A DNA stretch of 29,165 nt, taken from contig NZ_JAJLLW010000013.1 in the NCBI RefSeq assembly GCF_020991005.1, positions 1 through 29,165 of the forward strand, in the 5' to 3' direction. The notes under the pieces were generated by a model, which did not search any database, was not told the DNA's origin, and was given only the letters and a program-made list of their open reading frames with translations. The stretch is from Halomonas sp. CUBES01 (lineage in GTDB: Bacteria; Pseudomonadota; Gammaproteobacteria; Pseudomonadales; Halomonadaceae). The translations under genes were made by a program, and so were the position numbers. This document shows, in pieces, positions 22,478 to 29,165 of the stretch. How positions within the stretch are numbered: the stretch's first letter is position 1; each line of letters opens with the position of its first letter.

Positions 22478-23647
22478 ATGAACGTGCAAAAAATGACCGA
22501 CCTGCCCTTGGAAGGGCAACGCGTCCTGATTCGTGAAGACCTCAACGTACCGATCAAGCACGGGCGTGTTTCCAGCGATGCGCGTCTGCGGGCGGCGCTA
22601 CCAAGCATTCAGGCCGCCGCCAAGGCCGGCGCGAAAGTATTGCTGATGAGCCATCTGGGGCGCCCGACGGAAGGTGAGCCCGCTGACGAGTTTTCACTGG
22701 CGCCCGTCGCTGCGCATCTCGGCGAACTGCTGGGCCGGCCGGTTGAGCTGATCAGCGACTATCTCGACCGTGCGCCCACGCTTGCCAACGGCGAGGTGGC
22801 CCTGCTGGAAAACGTCCGTTTCAACACCGGCGAGAAGAAAGACGACGAGCAGCTAGCCAGGCAGTACGCCGCGCTGTGCGATATCTTCGTGATGGACGCT
22901 TTCGGAACGGCGCACCGCGCCCAGGCATCGACCCATGGCGTTGCGCGCTTTGCTGCCAAGGCCTGCGCCGGCCCGCTGCTTGCCCAGGAGCTGGAAGCGC
23001 TTGAAAAGGCCCTCGCTCACCCTGCGCGGCCGATGACCGCGATTGTCGGCGGCTCCAAGGTCTCGACCAAGCTGGACGTGCTGACCGCCCTCTCTGAAAA
23101 ATGCGACCAGTTGATTGTCGGTGGCGGGATCGCCAACACCTTTATCGCCGCCGCCGGTTACAATGTGGGTAAGTCGCTGCATGAGGCGGAACTGATCGGC
23201 CAGGCCAAAGCGCTGATGGATAAGGTCGCCATCCCGCTACCCACCGATGTCGTGGTGGCCACCGAGTTTTCGGAATCCGCCGATGCCGTGGTCAAACCCG
23301 TGGATCAGGTGGCGGATAATGAAATGATCCTGGATATCGGCCCTGATACCGCCGCGCACCTGGCCAACCTGCTGAAAGATGCCGGCACGATTCTCTGGAA
23401 TGGCCCGGTCGGCGTGTTTGAAATTGACCAGTTTGGCAAGGGCACCGAGGTCATCTCGCACGCCATTGCCGACAGCAGCGCTTTCTCCATCGCCGGGGGC
23501 GGTGATACGTTGGCGGCCATTGATAAATACGCCATCGCCGATCGTGTTTCGTACATCTCAACCGGCGGCGGTGCCTTTCTCGAGTACGTTGAGGGTAAGC
23601 AGTTGCCTGCCGTCGCCGCGCTCGAAGCGGCCGCACAGCGTGGTTAA
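22478..23647 (+). CDS. pgk: Phosphoglycerate kinase
   Basis: This 389-residue glycolytic enzyme transfers phosphate between 1,3-bisphosphoglycerate and ADP. N-terminal substrate motifs are [24 protein letters not shown] and LMSHLGRP. The hinge and nucleotide side show [26 protein letters not shown] and the glycine-rich AGGGDT near residue 345. Length and order match the 387-residue Escherichia coli protein. The ATG at 22478 has GAGGA (22464-22468) nine bases upstream. It lies 55 bp after epd and 80 bp before fba. Confidence 0.98.
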   Translation: MNVQKMTDLPLEGQRVLIREDLNVPIKHGRVSSDARLRAALPSIQAAAKAGAKVLLMSHLGRPTEGEPADEFSLAPVAAHLGELLGRPVELISDYLDRAPTLANGEVALLENVRFNTGEKKDDEQLARQYAALCDIFVMDAFGTAHRAQASTHGVARFAAKACAGPLLAQELEALEKALAHPARPMTAIVGGSKVSTKLDVLTALSEKCDQLIVGGGIANTFIAAAGYNVGKSLHEAELIGQAKALMDKVAIPLPTDVVVATEFSESADAVVKPVDQVADNEMILDIGPDTAAHLANLLKDAGTILWNGPVGVFEIDQFGKGTEVISHAIADSSAFSIAGGGDTLAAIDKYAIADRVSYISTGGGAFLEYVEGKQLPAVAALEAAAQRG

Positions 23648-23727
23648 TCGTTAACCTCTCGAACCCAATGCTCACTATATCCGTTTACCCTGCTAACCCG
23701 TCTAGACAACACAGATAAGGTAACCCC

Positions 23728-24792
23728 ATGGCTTTGATCAGCATGCGCCAAATGCTCGACCACGCTGCCGAATACGGCTACGGCATTCCGGCGTTCAACG
23801 TCAACAACCTGGAGCAGATGCGCGCCATCATGGAAGCGGCCGATGTCACCGACTCGCCGGTCATCGTGCAGGCCTCCGCCGGGGCTCGCAAGTACGCAGG
23901 CGCGCCTTTCTTGCGCCACCTGATTCTCGCGGCCGTTGAAGAGTTTCCGCATATCCCCGTTGTCATGCATCAGGATCACGGCACCAGCCCGGCGGTCTGC
24001 CAGCGCTCTATTCAGCTTGGCTTCTCCTCGGTGATGATGGACGGCTCGTTGGGAGAAGACGGCAAGACGCCGACGGATTACGCGTACAACGTCGACGTGA
24101 CGCGTCGCGCTGTCGATATGGCCCACGCCTGCGGCGTGTCCGTCGAAGGCGAGCTGGGCTGCCTGGGCAGTCTGGAAACCGGCATGGCCGGAGAGGAAGA
24201 CGGCATTGGCGCCGAAGGCAAGCTCGGTATGGAACAGCTGCTCACTGACCCGGAAGAAGCCGCCGAGTTCGTCAAGGCCACCCACGTGGACGCGCTGGCG
24301 ATTGCCATCGGTACCAGCCACGGTGCTTACAAGTTCACCCAGCCACCGACGGGGGATACGCTGTCGATCCAGCGTATCAAGGAAATCCACGCGCGCATTC
24401 CCGACACTCACCTGGTGATGCACGGCTCGTCTTCCGTGCCCCAGGAGTGGCTGGATGTCATCAACCAGCATGGCGGCCAGATCCCTGAAACCTACGGGGT
24501 GCCCGTCGAAGAGATCGTTGAGGGCATCAAGCACGGCGTGCGCAAGGTCAACATCGATACCGACCTGCGTCTGGCCTCTACCGGGGCAGTGCGTCGCTTC
24601 CTGTCAGAGAATCCATCAGAATTCGATCCGCGTAAATTCCTCAAGGAAACGGTATCGGCCATGCGCGAGCTGTGTATTGCGCGTTATGAGGCCTTTGGTA
24701 CCGCAGGCAACGCCAGCAAGATCAAGCCAATCAGCCTGGAAGCCATGTACCAGCGCTACGAGCGTGGCGAGCTGGCGCCCAAGGTAAAATAA
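23728..24792 (+). CDS. fba: Class II fructose-1,6-bisphosphate aldolase (CbbA type)
   Basis: This 354-residue zinc aldolase belongs to the longer CbbA/type-B branch of class II. It carries the catalytic Asp83 and zinc ligand His84 in [10 protein letters not shown], the phosphate and metal loop [26 protein letters not shown] with a zinc His, [10 protein letters not shown] with another, and the phosphate-binding KVNIDTDLR. It splits or makes fructose 1,6-bisphosphate in glycolysis and gluconeogenesis. The ATG at 23728 has AAGG upstream. A bidirectional terminator follows directly. Confidence 0.97.
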   Translation: MALISMRQMLDHAAEYGYGIPAFNVNNLEQMRAIMEAADVTDSPVIVQASAGARKYAGAPFLRHLILAAVEEFPHIPVVMHQDHGTSPAVCQRSIQLGFSSVMMDGSLGEDGKTPTDYAYNVDVTRRAVDMAHACGVSVEGELGCLGSLETGMAGEEDGIGAEGKLGMEQLLTDPEEAAEFVKATHVDALAIAIGTSHGAYKFTQPPTGDTLSIQRIKEIHARIPDTHLVMHGSSSVPQEWLDVINQHGGQIPETYGVPVEEIVEGIKHGVRKVNIDTDLRLASTGAVRRFLSENPSEFDPRKFLKETVSAMRELCIARYEAFGTAGNASKIKPISLEAMYQRYERGELAPKVK

Positions 24793-24825
24793 CGTCAGCG
24801 ACATCATGGCTAGCGGTACCAACCA

Positions 24826-24854
24826 AAAAAGACGGCCAACTTGGCCGTCTTTTT
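24826..24854. terminator. Bidirectional terminator after fba
   Basis: A 12-bp perfect stem, AAAAAGACGGCC (24826-24837) with GGCCGTCTTTTT (24843-24854), surrounds AACTT. T runs lie on both strands, so it serves fba and the converging small gene at 24881. Confidence 0.93.
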
Positions 24855-24880
24855 AATGGACGCTTAATTTAACGTGGCTC

Positions 24881-25189
24881 TTACTCTTCGTCTTCAGAGC
24901 CGCTATCGCTATCTTCATTATCTGCCTTCGCATCACCGGAACCGCCCGTACCCGCTGATGTTTCTTCATTTTCTTCCTCGCCCTCGGCAACGTTACGCTC
25001 GGACTCAGAGGGGGTGCTGCTACGGTCTTCCTGCTCCCGCTTCACAGCGCCTTCTTTAATGCCATATTCTTCCTCGAGCGCTTGGTCGTCGAGAGGCTCG
25101 TGCTCGTGTTCGTCTGCCGTTGCCGTACCGCTGATGGCCAGCATGGCGGCAGCAAACGCAAATGGTATGATCCAGGGGGTTAATCGCAT
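24881..25189 (-). CDS. Small secreted, very acidic protein of unknown function
   Basis: No family is recognised for this 102-residue product. Residues 1-25 form a clear Sec signal peptide (hydrophobic core WIIPFAFAAAMLAI, ending GTATA before DEHEHE). The predicted mature part has 77 residues, of which 30 are Asp or Glu and only six are Lys or Arg. It is Ser/Gly/Asp-rich towards the end and looks unfolded. A short more ordered part, DDQALEEEYGIKEGAVKREQED, may be a helix. The ATG at 25189 is chosen because AAGGAG lies nine bases upstream; a GTG two codons earlier is too near that site. It is transcribed alone, between a terminator and a divergent phosphatase gene. Metal or cation binding outside the cell is possible but unproven. 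Confidence 0.75.
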   Translation of the reverse strand: MRLTPWIIPFAFAAAMLAISGTATADEHEHEPLDDQALEEEYGIKEGAVKREQEDRSSTPSESERNVAEGEEENEETSAGTGGSGDAKADNEDSDSGSEDEE

Positions 25190-25455
25190 CGTCACGGTCT
25201 CCTTATTGTGATAGTACAGCTTAGCACGTCATTTCGCGCCTCGCGCTTTGACGATAAAACGCAAACATGCCGCTCAATAAACGGTAAAAAACGGCATGCT
25301 AGTCACATGTTTTAGGTCAATCTGAATCAGCACACGGTAACAGGCAAGCAAAAAATTACAGAACACTGTTCACAAAAGCGCTAAAATCTCGTTCAATAAC
25401 CATGTGGTCTATTCGTTCTGTCACTGCAGCTGCCATGTCACTGCAAGGAAATCTC
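25190..25455. other. AT-rich divergent intergenic region
   Basis: These 266 bp separate the acidic-protein gene from the HAD phosphatase. They hold the inverted repeat described at 25266-25298 and a short palindrome GAACA-C-TGTTC at 25361-25371. No complete -35/-10 pair could be fixed with confidence. Confidence 0.4.
25266..25298. repeat. Inverted repeat CATGCCG / CGGCATG
   Basis: The seven-base arms CATGCCG (25266-25272) and CGGCATG (25292-25298) are separated by 19 bases that include AACGGTAAAAAACGG, a short direct repeat. There is no T run, so it is more likely an operator or a cruciform than a terminator. Confidence 0.5.
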
Positions 25456-26154
25456 ATGCCGCTCCCACTATTGTTATTTGATTGCGATGGCACCTTGGTC
25501 GATAGTGAACCGCTGCTTGCCGACGAGATGTCGACAGGGCTGAACAGCGTGGGGCTGCCTTTTCTGCCGTCTGATTATCTGGGTGAGTTTCGCGGCACGC
25601 GTTTTCGTAACATCGTGGCCCAGCTTCAGGCTCGCCATGGAGACGTCTCCAACGACCGACTGGACAGCATGGAAACCACCATGCGTGCCAACCTGGCCAG
25701 GCGACTGGCCCAGGAATTGACGACGATTCCCGGTGCCAAAGAGGCGCTTCAGCAGTTATCCGCCTATCCCAGCGCCGTGGTGTCCAACGGCCCGGAAGGC
25801 AAGATCCGCACCGCACTCAAGGCAACCGGCCTCGACCACTATTTTGCCGAGCGCCTTTTCAGCGGTTACACCGCCAACTGCTGGAAGCCCGAGCCCTGTC
25901 TGCACCTCCATGCAGCGAGTATCATGGGGTTCAGCGCCGCTCACTGTATCGCCATTGACGACGCTTTGGTGGGCGTGCGCGCGGCACTCGACGCAGGGAT
26001 GAGAGTCATTCATTTGAATCGTTTTCCTGATGCCGAGACGACGCCGGAGAACGCCATCATGATCAGCAGTATGTTTCAGCTACCTGCCGTCGTCCGGCAG
26101 CTAAGTCAGGAAGTCAGTCCGGCGGCCGAACCTTATTACTCTGAAGGGAAATAA
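25456..26154 (+). CDS. HAD-superfamily phosphatase (YieH-like)
   Basis: This 232-residue soluble hydrolase has all four HAD motifs: nucleophile Asp9 and Asp11 in FDCDGTLVDSE, motif II VVSNGPEGK, motif III WKPEP and motif IV CIAIDDALVG. An alpha-helical cap sits between motifs I and II. The stretch from VVSNGP to FSGY and WKPEP resembles the enterobacterial YieH 6-phosphogluconate phosphatase, so a sugar phosphate substrate is likely but not proven. The ATG at 25456 is chosen because AAGGAA lies six bases upstream and the fold begins there; the frame is open for 18 more codons without a ribosome site. The YciH gene follows four bases after the stop. Confidence 0.88.
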   Translation: MPLPLLLFDCDGTLVDSEPLLADEMSTGLNSVGLPFLPSDYLGEFRGTRFRNIVAQLQARHGDVSNDRLDSMETTMRANLARRLAQELTTIPGAKEALQQLSAYPSAVVSNGPEGKIRTALKATGLDHYFAERLFSGYTANCWKPEPCLHLHAASIMGFSAAHCIAIDDALVGVRAALDAGMRVIHLNRFPDAETTPENAIMISSMFQLPAVVRQLSQEVSPAAEPYYSEGK

Positions 26155-26158
26155 CGTC

Positions 26159-26533
26159 ATGGCTTCATTACGCGACCAGCTGGGTGGATTGGTTTATTCC
26201 ACTGAAAAGGGCGACACCTGCCCCGCTTGCCGTGAATCGCTTGACGCTTGTCGCTGCGACGCCGATAGCGAGCAGGCACGCATTGCCGCGCTGGACGGGG
26301 TCGTGCGCATTCGACGCGAAACCAGTGGCCGGAAAGGCAAGGGCGTTACCACGGTGAGCGGTATCCCCCTGACGACGGCAGAACTCAAAACGCTCGCCAA
26401 GGATCTTAAAAAGCGTTGTGGCACGGGTGGCGCGGTGAAAGACGGCATCATTGAAATACAGGGTGACCATCGCGACAGCCTGAAACAGGCCCTCACCGCA
26501 CGCGGCTATCAGGTCAAACTGGCGGGTGGCTAA
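26159..26533 (+). CDS. yciH: SUI1/eIF1-family translation factor (YciH)
   Basis: This 124-residue protein has the conserved C-terminal SUI1 domain (about 48-122) with VVRIRRETSGRKGKGVTTVSG, LKKRCGTGGAVKDGIIEIQGD and YQVKLAGG, all very close to YciH. The N-terminal part adds four cysteines (21, 24, 31, 33 in CPACRESLDACRC), a possible zinc ribbon. YciH affects start-codon fidelity in Escherichia coli. The Shine-Dalgarno GAAGGGA lies inside the end of the HAD gene, and the four-base gap indicates a two-gene operon. Confidence 0.93.
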   Translation: MASLRDQLGGLVYSTEKGDTCPACRESLDACRCDADSEQARIAALDGVVRIRRETSGRKGKGVTTVSGIPLTTAELKTLAKDLKKRCGTGGAVKDGIIEIQGDHRDSLKQALTARGYQVKLAGG

Positions 26534-26590
26534 TCCAATCTCCTGCAGGACGAACCTATACTGCGTCGTCACCTGCACTAGGGTATTGAA

Positions 26591-27499
26591 ATGATCTGGC
26601 TCGAATATTTGCTCCCGCTGATTTTTCTCTTACCCATGGCCGCAATGGGGGGCATCGTCCTGGCGCTGCGCAGCCTCCACGATGCCCGCGTGCAGTCGCC
26701 TTTCGATACGCCGTTACGCGAACCCGGCCAGGCGTTGCGCCACCGCCTGGATCAGGCCTTTTCGAGCCTGTTTCTCAATGGCGCGTTAGGCCCCCTGGTG
26801 AGTCTTGCACCACTTGTCTACGGCATGGGTCGAATGCTGTTTGTCGATCGCCAGGACTGGGTCGAGTGGGCGCTTTATGGCTTGCTTAGCACGCTGCTGG
26901 TGCTGGCCTTTTCCTTGCTGTTGGTGCGCGACTATCAACGCATTCGTCGACTGAAGCTGGGTCTGGCCTGTGAGCTTGCGGTGGGGCAAGAGCTTGAACG
27001 GCTGATTCGCCCCGATGCGCATCCCTACTATGTGTTTCACGATGTGCCAACGGACAGCTTCACGATTGACCATGTAGTGGTCACGCCACATGGCGTTTTT
27101 GTCGTCGAAACCCGGGCACGTACGGTTCCCATCAGCCATGTTGGGTCTGAGCAGAATGTCGTCGCCGTTGAACGCGAGCGTCTTCGTTTTCCCTATTGGC
27201 AAGAGCGTCGTCCCTTGCACAAAACCCGGCAAGGCGTAAATTGGCTCAGTCAGTGGCTGGAGCAGCGCTGCGGCGTGCCCGTGCCCGTGCGCGGTGTGCT
27301 GGTGCTGCCTGGCTGGGAAATCGATACCGATGACGCCGCCCCCGATATCCTGGTGGTCAGCGGCAACGCGCTCTCAAAACAGTTGACCGAACTGACCCCA
27401 GGCCAGCTCAGCGACCCGATCCACGACAAGATCATCAACACCCTGCTTGAGCGTGCCAAGCTGATGGAGTTGACTCACCTGCGTCAGCCGTCGGTATAA
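26591..27499 (+). CDS. Membrane protein with NERD (nuclease-related) domain
   Basis: This 302-residue protein has an N-terminal hydrophobic helix (about 4-27), another pair of helices (about 65-82 and 92-112), and then a cytoplasmic NERD domain (about 124-245). The domain pattern is GLACELAVGQELERLI, the strand FTIDHVVVTPHGVFVVETRAR, then LHKTRQGVNWLSQWLEQ. In related nucleases the strand ends E-x-K, but here it is E-T-R, so the catalytic lysine appears replaced. NERD proteins are of uncertain function, and some are DNA-processing. The ATG at 26591 has AGGG seven bases upstream. It converges with dgt, with only four bases between the two stops. Confidence 0.85.
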   Translation: MIWLEYLLPLIFLLPMAAMGGIVLALRSLHDARVQSPFDTPLREPGQALRHRLDQAFSSLFLNGALGPLVSLAPLVYGMGRMLFVDRQDWVEWALYGLLSTLLVLAFSLLLVRDYQRIRRLKLGLACELAVGQELERLIRPDAHPYYVFHDVPTDSFTIDHVVVTPHGVFVVETRARTVPISHVGSEQNVVAVERERLRFPYWQERRPLHKTRQGVNWLSQWLEQRCGVPVPVRGVLVLPGWEIDTDDAAPDILVVSGNALSKQLTELTPGQLSDPIHDKIINTLLERAKLMELTHLRQPSV

Positions 27500-27503
27500 C
27501 GCC

Positions 27504-28835
27504 CTAGTCGCCCCGCAGACGTCCGCCCATCTCCTGAGCCAGATCGACGGCGTAATGGTCGGTCATGCCGCCGATAAAATCGAGCATGCGCCGGTAGCTG
27601 TCGTAAAGCGGCCAGGAGACCAGGGGCGTATTCTCGCCGATCAGTGCCAGAACCCGCTGATGCTTGAAAGAGCTATGCCCGGTGTGGTGAAGTTCGTGAG
27701 CCGCACCGATAAAGGCTTCAAGCAATATGCCCAGGGTGGTGTAAGCGCCGATTTCCAGCTTGGCCTTTCGCTCGTTCTGGAAAATCCGCTCGCGAGCCAA
27801 CTGCTTCGCCGCCTTGACGCCCCAGCCTAAATCCGGATGACACAGTTCAAGCAGATCGTCCTTGAGCGTGCCGTTAAGCAGGGCCTGTTCATGCTGTACG
27901 AACACGGCCCCCACATCGTTGACGGCACGCTCCATGGCCGCACCGCGCAGCAGTGCGATGCGACGGCGCTGGGAAACGTTGCGCGCTTGCATCTCAGCGT
28001 ACTCGGGCGGGAATTCACCGGCAATCTGGCGTAACACCTCGACCACTTCTTCGTAGCGCAGAATGCCCATTTCCAGACCGTCTTCCAGATCCAGCAGGGC
28101 ATAGCAGATATCATCAGCCGCTTCCACCAGCCAGGCCAGAGGGTGCCGGCACCAGCGTTGCTCACCCTGGGGCAAAAGCCCCACGGCGTCGGCCACTTCC
28201 TTGAGCAGCGCCTGCTCTGACTGATAAGCCCCGAACTTGCCCGCTCGCCCGCCATAGCGAACGGTCCAGGGATATTTAAGCAGCGCCCCCAGCGTGGCGG
28301 CTGATAGACGCATACCGCCATTGAACTGGTTATATTCAATCTGGGTGATCACGCGAAAGCCTTGCGCGTTGCCCTCGTAGGTAAGCAGGTCGTCGCGTTC
28401 CGCGTCGGACAAGCCATCCAGCAAGCCGCTGCCTTGGGCACGTCGAAACCAGTCGCGAATGGCATACTCACCGGCGTGTCCAAAAGGAGGGTTACCGATG
28501 TCGTGTCCCAGACAGGCAGTTTGCACTATGACACCCAGATCCGCCGGCGTAATCCACGCCGGTAACCGGTTACGGAGAAGCTCGCCGACGATCATCCCCA
28601 GGGAGCGGCCCACACAGCCGACTTCCAGCGAATGGGTCAAACGGGTATGAATGTGATCGTTTTCTGTAAGCGGATGCACCTGCGTCTTGCGACCAAGGCG
28701 CCGAAAGGAACCGGAAAAGACGATGCGGTCGTGATCTTTGTGAAACGGGCTGCGGCCAATTTCGCGGGTGCTTACTGAACGTTGGTCGTGGAGCCGTTTA
28801 GGGGAAAGTAACTGTTCCCAGCGCATTTGTGTCAT
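27504..28835 (-). CDS. dgt: dGTP triphosphohydrolase (HD superfamily)
   Basis: This 443-residue cytoplasmic enzyme removes triphosphate from dGTP or other dNTPs. The HD metal site is visible: His68 in HTRLTHSLEVG, His111-Asp112 in CLGHDIGNPPFGH, and the later Asp in LVEAADDICYALLDLEDG. The N-terminal part has DRIVFSGSFRRLGRKTQVHPL. Length fits the shorter dGTPase-like group rather than the 505-residue Escherichia coli Dgt. The ATG at 28835 has a strong AAGGAGGA just upstream; the open frame reaches further right to 29012, but that runs through terminator 28943-28972 and 5S remnants and was rejected. It lies downstream of a ribosomal operon on the same strand but behind two terminators. Confidence 0.93.
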   Translation of the reverse strand: MTQMRWEQLLSPKRLHDQRSVSTREIGRSPFHKDHDRIVFSGSFRRLGRKTQVHPLTENDHIHTRLTHSLEVGCVGRSLGMIVGELLRNRLPAWITPADLGVIVQTACLGHDIGNPPFGHAGEYAIRDWFRRAQGSGLLDGLSDAERDDLLTYEGNAQGFRVITQIEYNQFNGGMRLSAATLGALLKYPWTVRYGGRAGKFGAYQSEQALLKEVADAVGLLPQGEQRWCRHPLAWLVEAADDICYALLDLEDGLEMGILRYEEVVEVLRQIAGEFPPEYAEMQARNVSQRRRIALLRGAAMERAVNDVGAVFVQHEQALLNGTLKDDLLELCHPDLGWGVKAAKQLARERIFQNERKAKLEIGAYTTLGILLEAFIGAAHELHHTGHSSFKHQRVLALIGENTPLVSWPLYDSYRRMLDFIGGMTDHYAVDLAQEMGGRLRGD

Positions 28836-28942
28836 GACGTTCCTCCTTGAGAGCCGCATTCTGACACAAAAATCAGCCAGATAAATAAACAAACCTGTAA
28901 GGATAGCGTGTGTGCAGTGTGCCCGAGCCTTTCCTTCCGCCC

Positions 28943-28972
28943 AAACAAAAAACCCAGCCGATTGGCTGGGTT
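28943..28972 (-). terminator. Second rho-independent terminator after the 5S region
   Basis: A 9-bp perfect stem, AACCCAGCC (28951-28959) with GGCTGGGTT (28964-28972), surrounds GATT. On the minus strand it is followed by TTTTTTGTTT (28943-28952 complement). It terminates transcription from the ribosomal operon before dgt. Confidence 0.88.
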
Positions 28973-28986
28973 TTCTGCGGTATAAG

Positions 28987-29052
28987 TGCCTGACGATGAT
29001 CGGGCAGGCCATCCTGGGGGCGGCCTTCCGCTACGCTTCATGGGGAGACCCC
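28987..29052 (-). pseudogene. Rearranged remnant of a 5S rRNA 3' end
   Basis: Exact pieces of the neighbouring 5S gene flank unrelated sequence. TGCCTGACGATGA (28987-28999), with the downstream flank from 28973, matches 29103-29115 and its flank from 29089; the piece CATGGGGAGACCCC (29039-29052) matches 29126-29139. Between them are 39 bases instead of 10. It looks like a duplicated 5S tail in which the middle was replaced. It cannot form a full 5S RNA. Confidence 0.6.
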
Positions 29053-29055
29053 TAA

Positions 29056-29090
29056 ACAAAAACCCCCGAGCACGATGTGCTAGGGGGGTT
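29056..29090 (-). terminator. First rho-independent terminator of the ribosomal operon
   Basis: On the minus strand AACCCCCCTAGCAC, loop ATC, then GTGCTCGGGGG followed by TTTTTG form a stem with one internal mismatch. It lies directly after the 3' end of the 5S rRNA gene. Confidence 0.88.
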
Positions 29091-29102
29091 CTGCGGTATA
29101 AG

Positions 29103-29165
29103 TGCCTGACGATGACCTACTCTCGCATGGGGAGACCCCACACTACCATCGGCGCGAAGCGGTTT
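29103..29165 (-). rRNA. rrf: 5S ribosomal RNA, 3' half, cut by the window edge
   Basis: Read on the minus strand, the last 63 bases of a 5S gene are present: the conserved GGTAGTGTGGGGTCTCCCC loop region, CATGCGAGAGTAGG, and the 3' terminal strand GTCATCGTCAGGCA. The remaining half lies beyond the window. Its sequence resembles gammaproteobacterial 5S genes. The rest of the rRNA operon is expected further right. Confidence 0.93.

Noticed and set aside
23644..24534. Long open frame opposite fba
   Set aside because: Antisense shadow of the aldolase gene, without recognisable family features.
28836..29012. Upstream extension of the dgt reading frame
   Set aside because: It runs through a perfect terminator hairpin and the 5S remnant; the ATG at 28835 has a near-ideal Shine-Dalgarno and begins the usual dGTPase sequence.

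Overview
The window is a dense chromosomal stretch from a gammaproteobacterium, most likely a halophile of the Halomonas group. The basis is the GC-rich coding, the gene order tkt - epd - pgk - fba, a TAXI-type TRAP transporter with fused permease, a LigB-type ligase, PrlC followed by a YheV-like zinc ribbon, and the 5S rRNA sequence at the right edge. The genus is inferred from gene content and protein resemblance; no search was run. No CRISPR array, prophage, insertion sequence or tRNA was seen.

Layout: (1) 1-4203 (+), a possible 3' end of an upstream gene, then a GntR/FadR-type regulator of the PdhR/LldR group with its own promoter and operator, translationally coupled to a DctB-type sensor kinase and a DctD-type sigma-54 activator. 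(2) 4179-6878 (-), a membrane metal-dependent hydrolase, a gamma-carbonic-anhydrase-like protein and an SNF-family sodium symporter. (3) 7039-9399 (+), oligopeptidase A and a small zinc-ribbon protein. (4) 9400-12950 (+), a TAXI TRAP substrate-binding protein and fused permease, preceded by a candidate DctD-like upstream site and a sigma-54 promoter. (5) 13045-14978, divergent metF (-) and an AEC carrier (+). (6) 14975-17986 (-), ligB and metK. (7) 18220-24792 (+), tkt, an LrgA/LrgB pair, epd, pgk and class II fba. (8) 24881-27499, a small secreted very acidic protein (-), a HAD phosphatase, a YciH/SUI1 protein and a NERD-domain membrane protein (+). (9) 27504-29165 (-), dgt and, behind two terminators, the 3' half of a 5S rRNA gene plus a rearranged 5S-like remnant.

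How the parts may work together: the strongest non-housekeeping signal is a possible regulatory circuit. A regulator of the pyruvate/lactate-sensing group appears to control a DctB/DctD two-component system in its own operon. About 5.4 kb downstream, the TAXI transporter carries a GG-N10-GC promoter and, about 145 bp upstream of the predicted start site, an 18-bp palindrome of the kind DctD proteins bind. This would make the TAXI transporter an organic-acid uptake system under two-layer control. An LrgAB pair, a family with pyruvate or glycolate carriers among its members, lies inside the central-carbon cluster between tkt and epd. Most of the rest is conserved housekeeping: methionine/SAM metabolism (metF, metK), nucleotide handling (dgt), proteolysis (prlC) and glycolysis/pentose phosphate/PLP supply (tkt, epd, pgk, fba). 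There is no gap longer than 300 bases without a gene.
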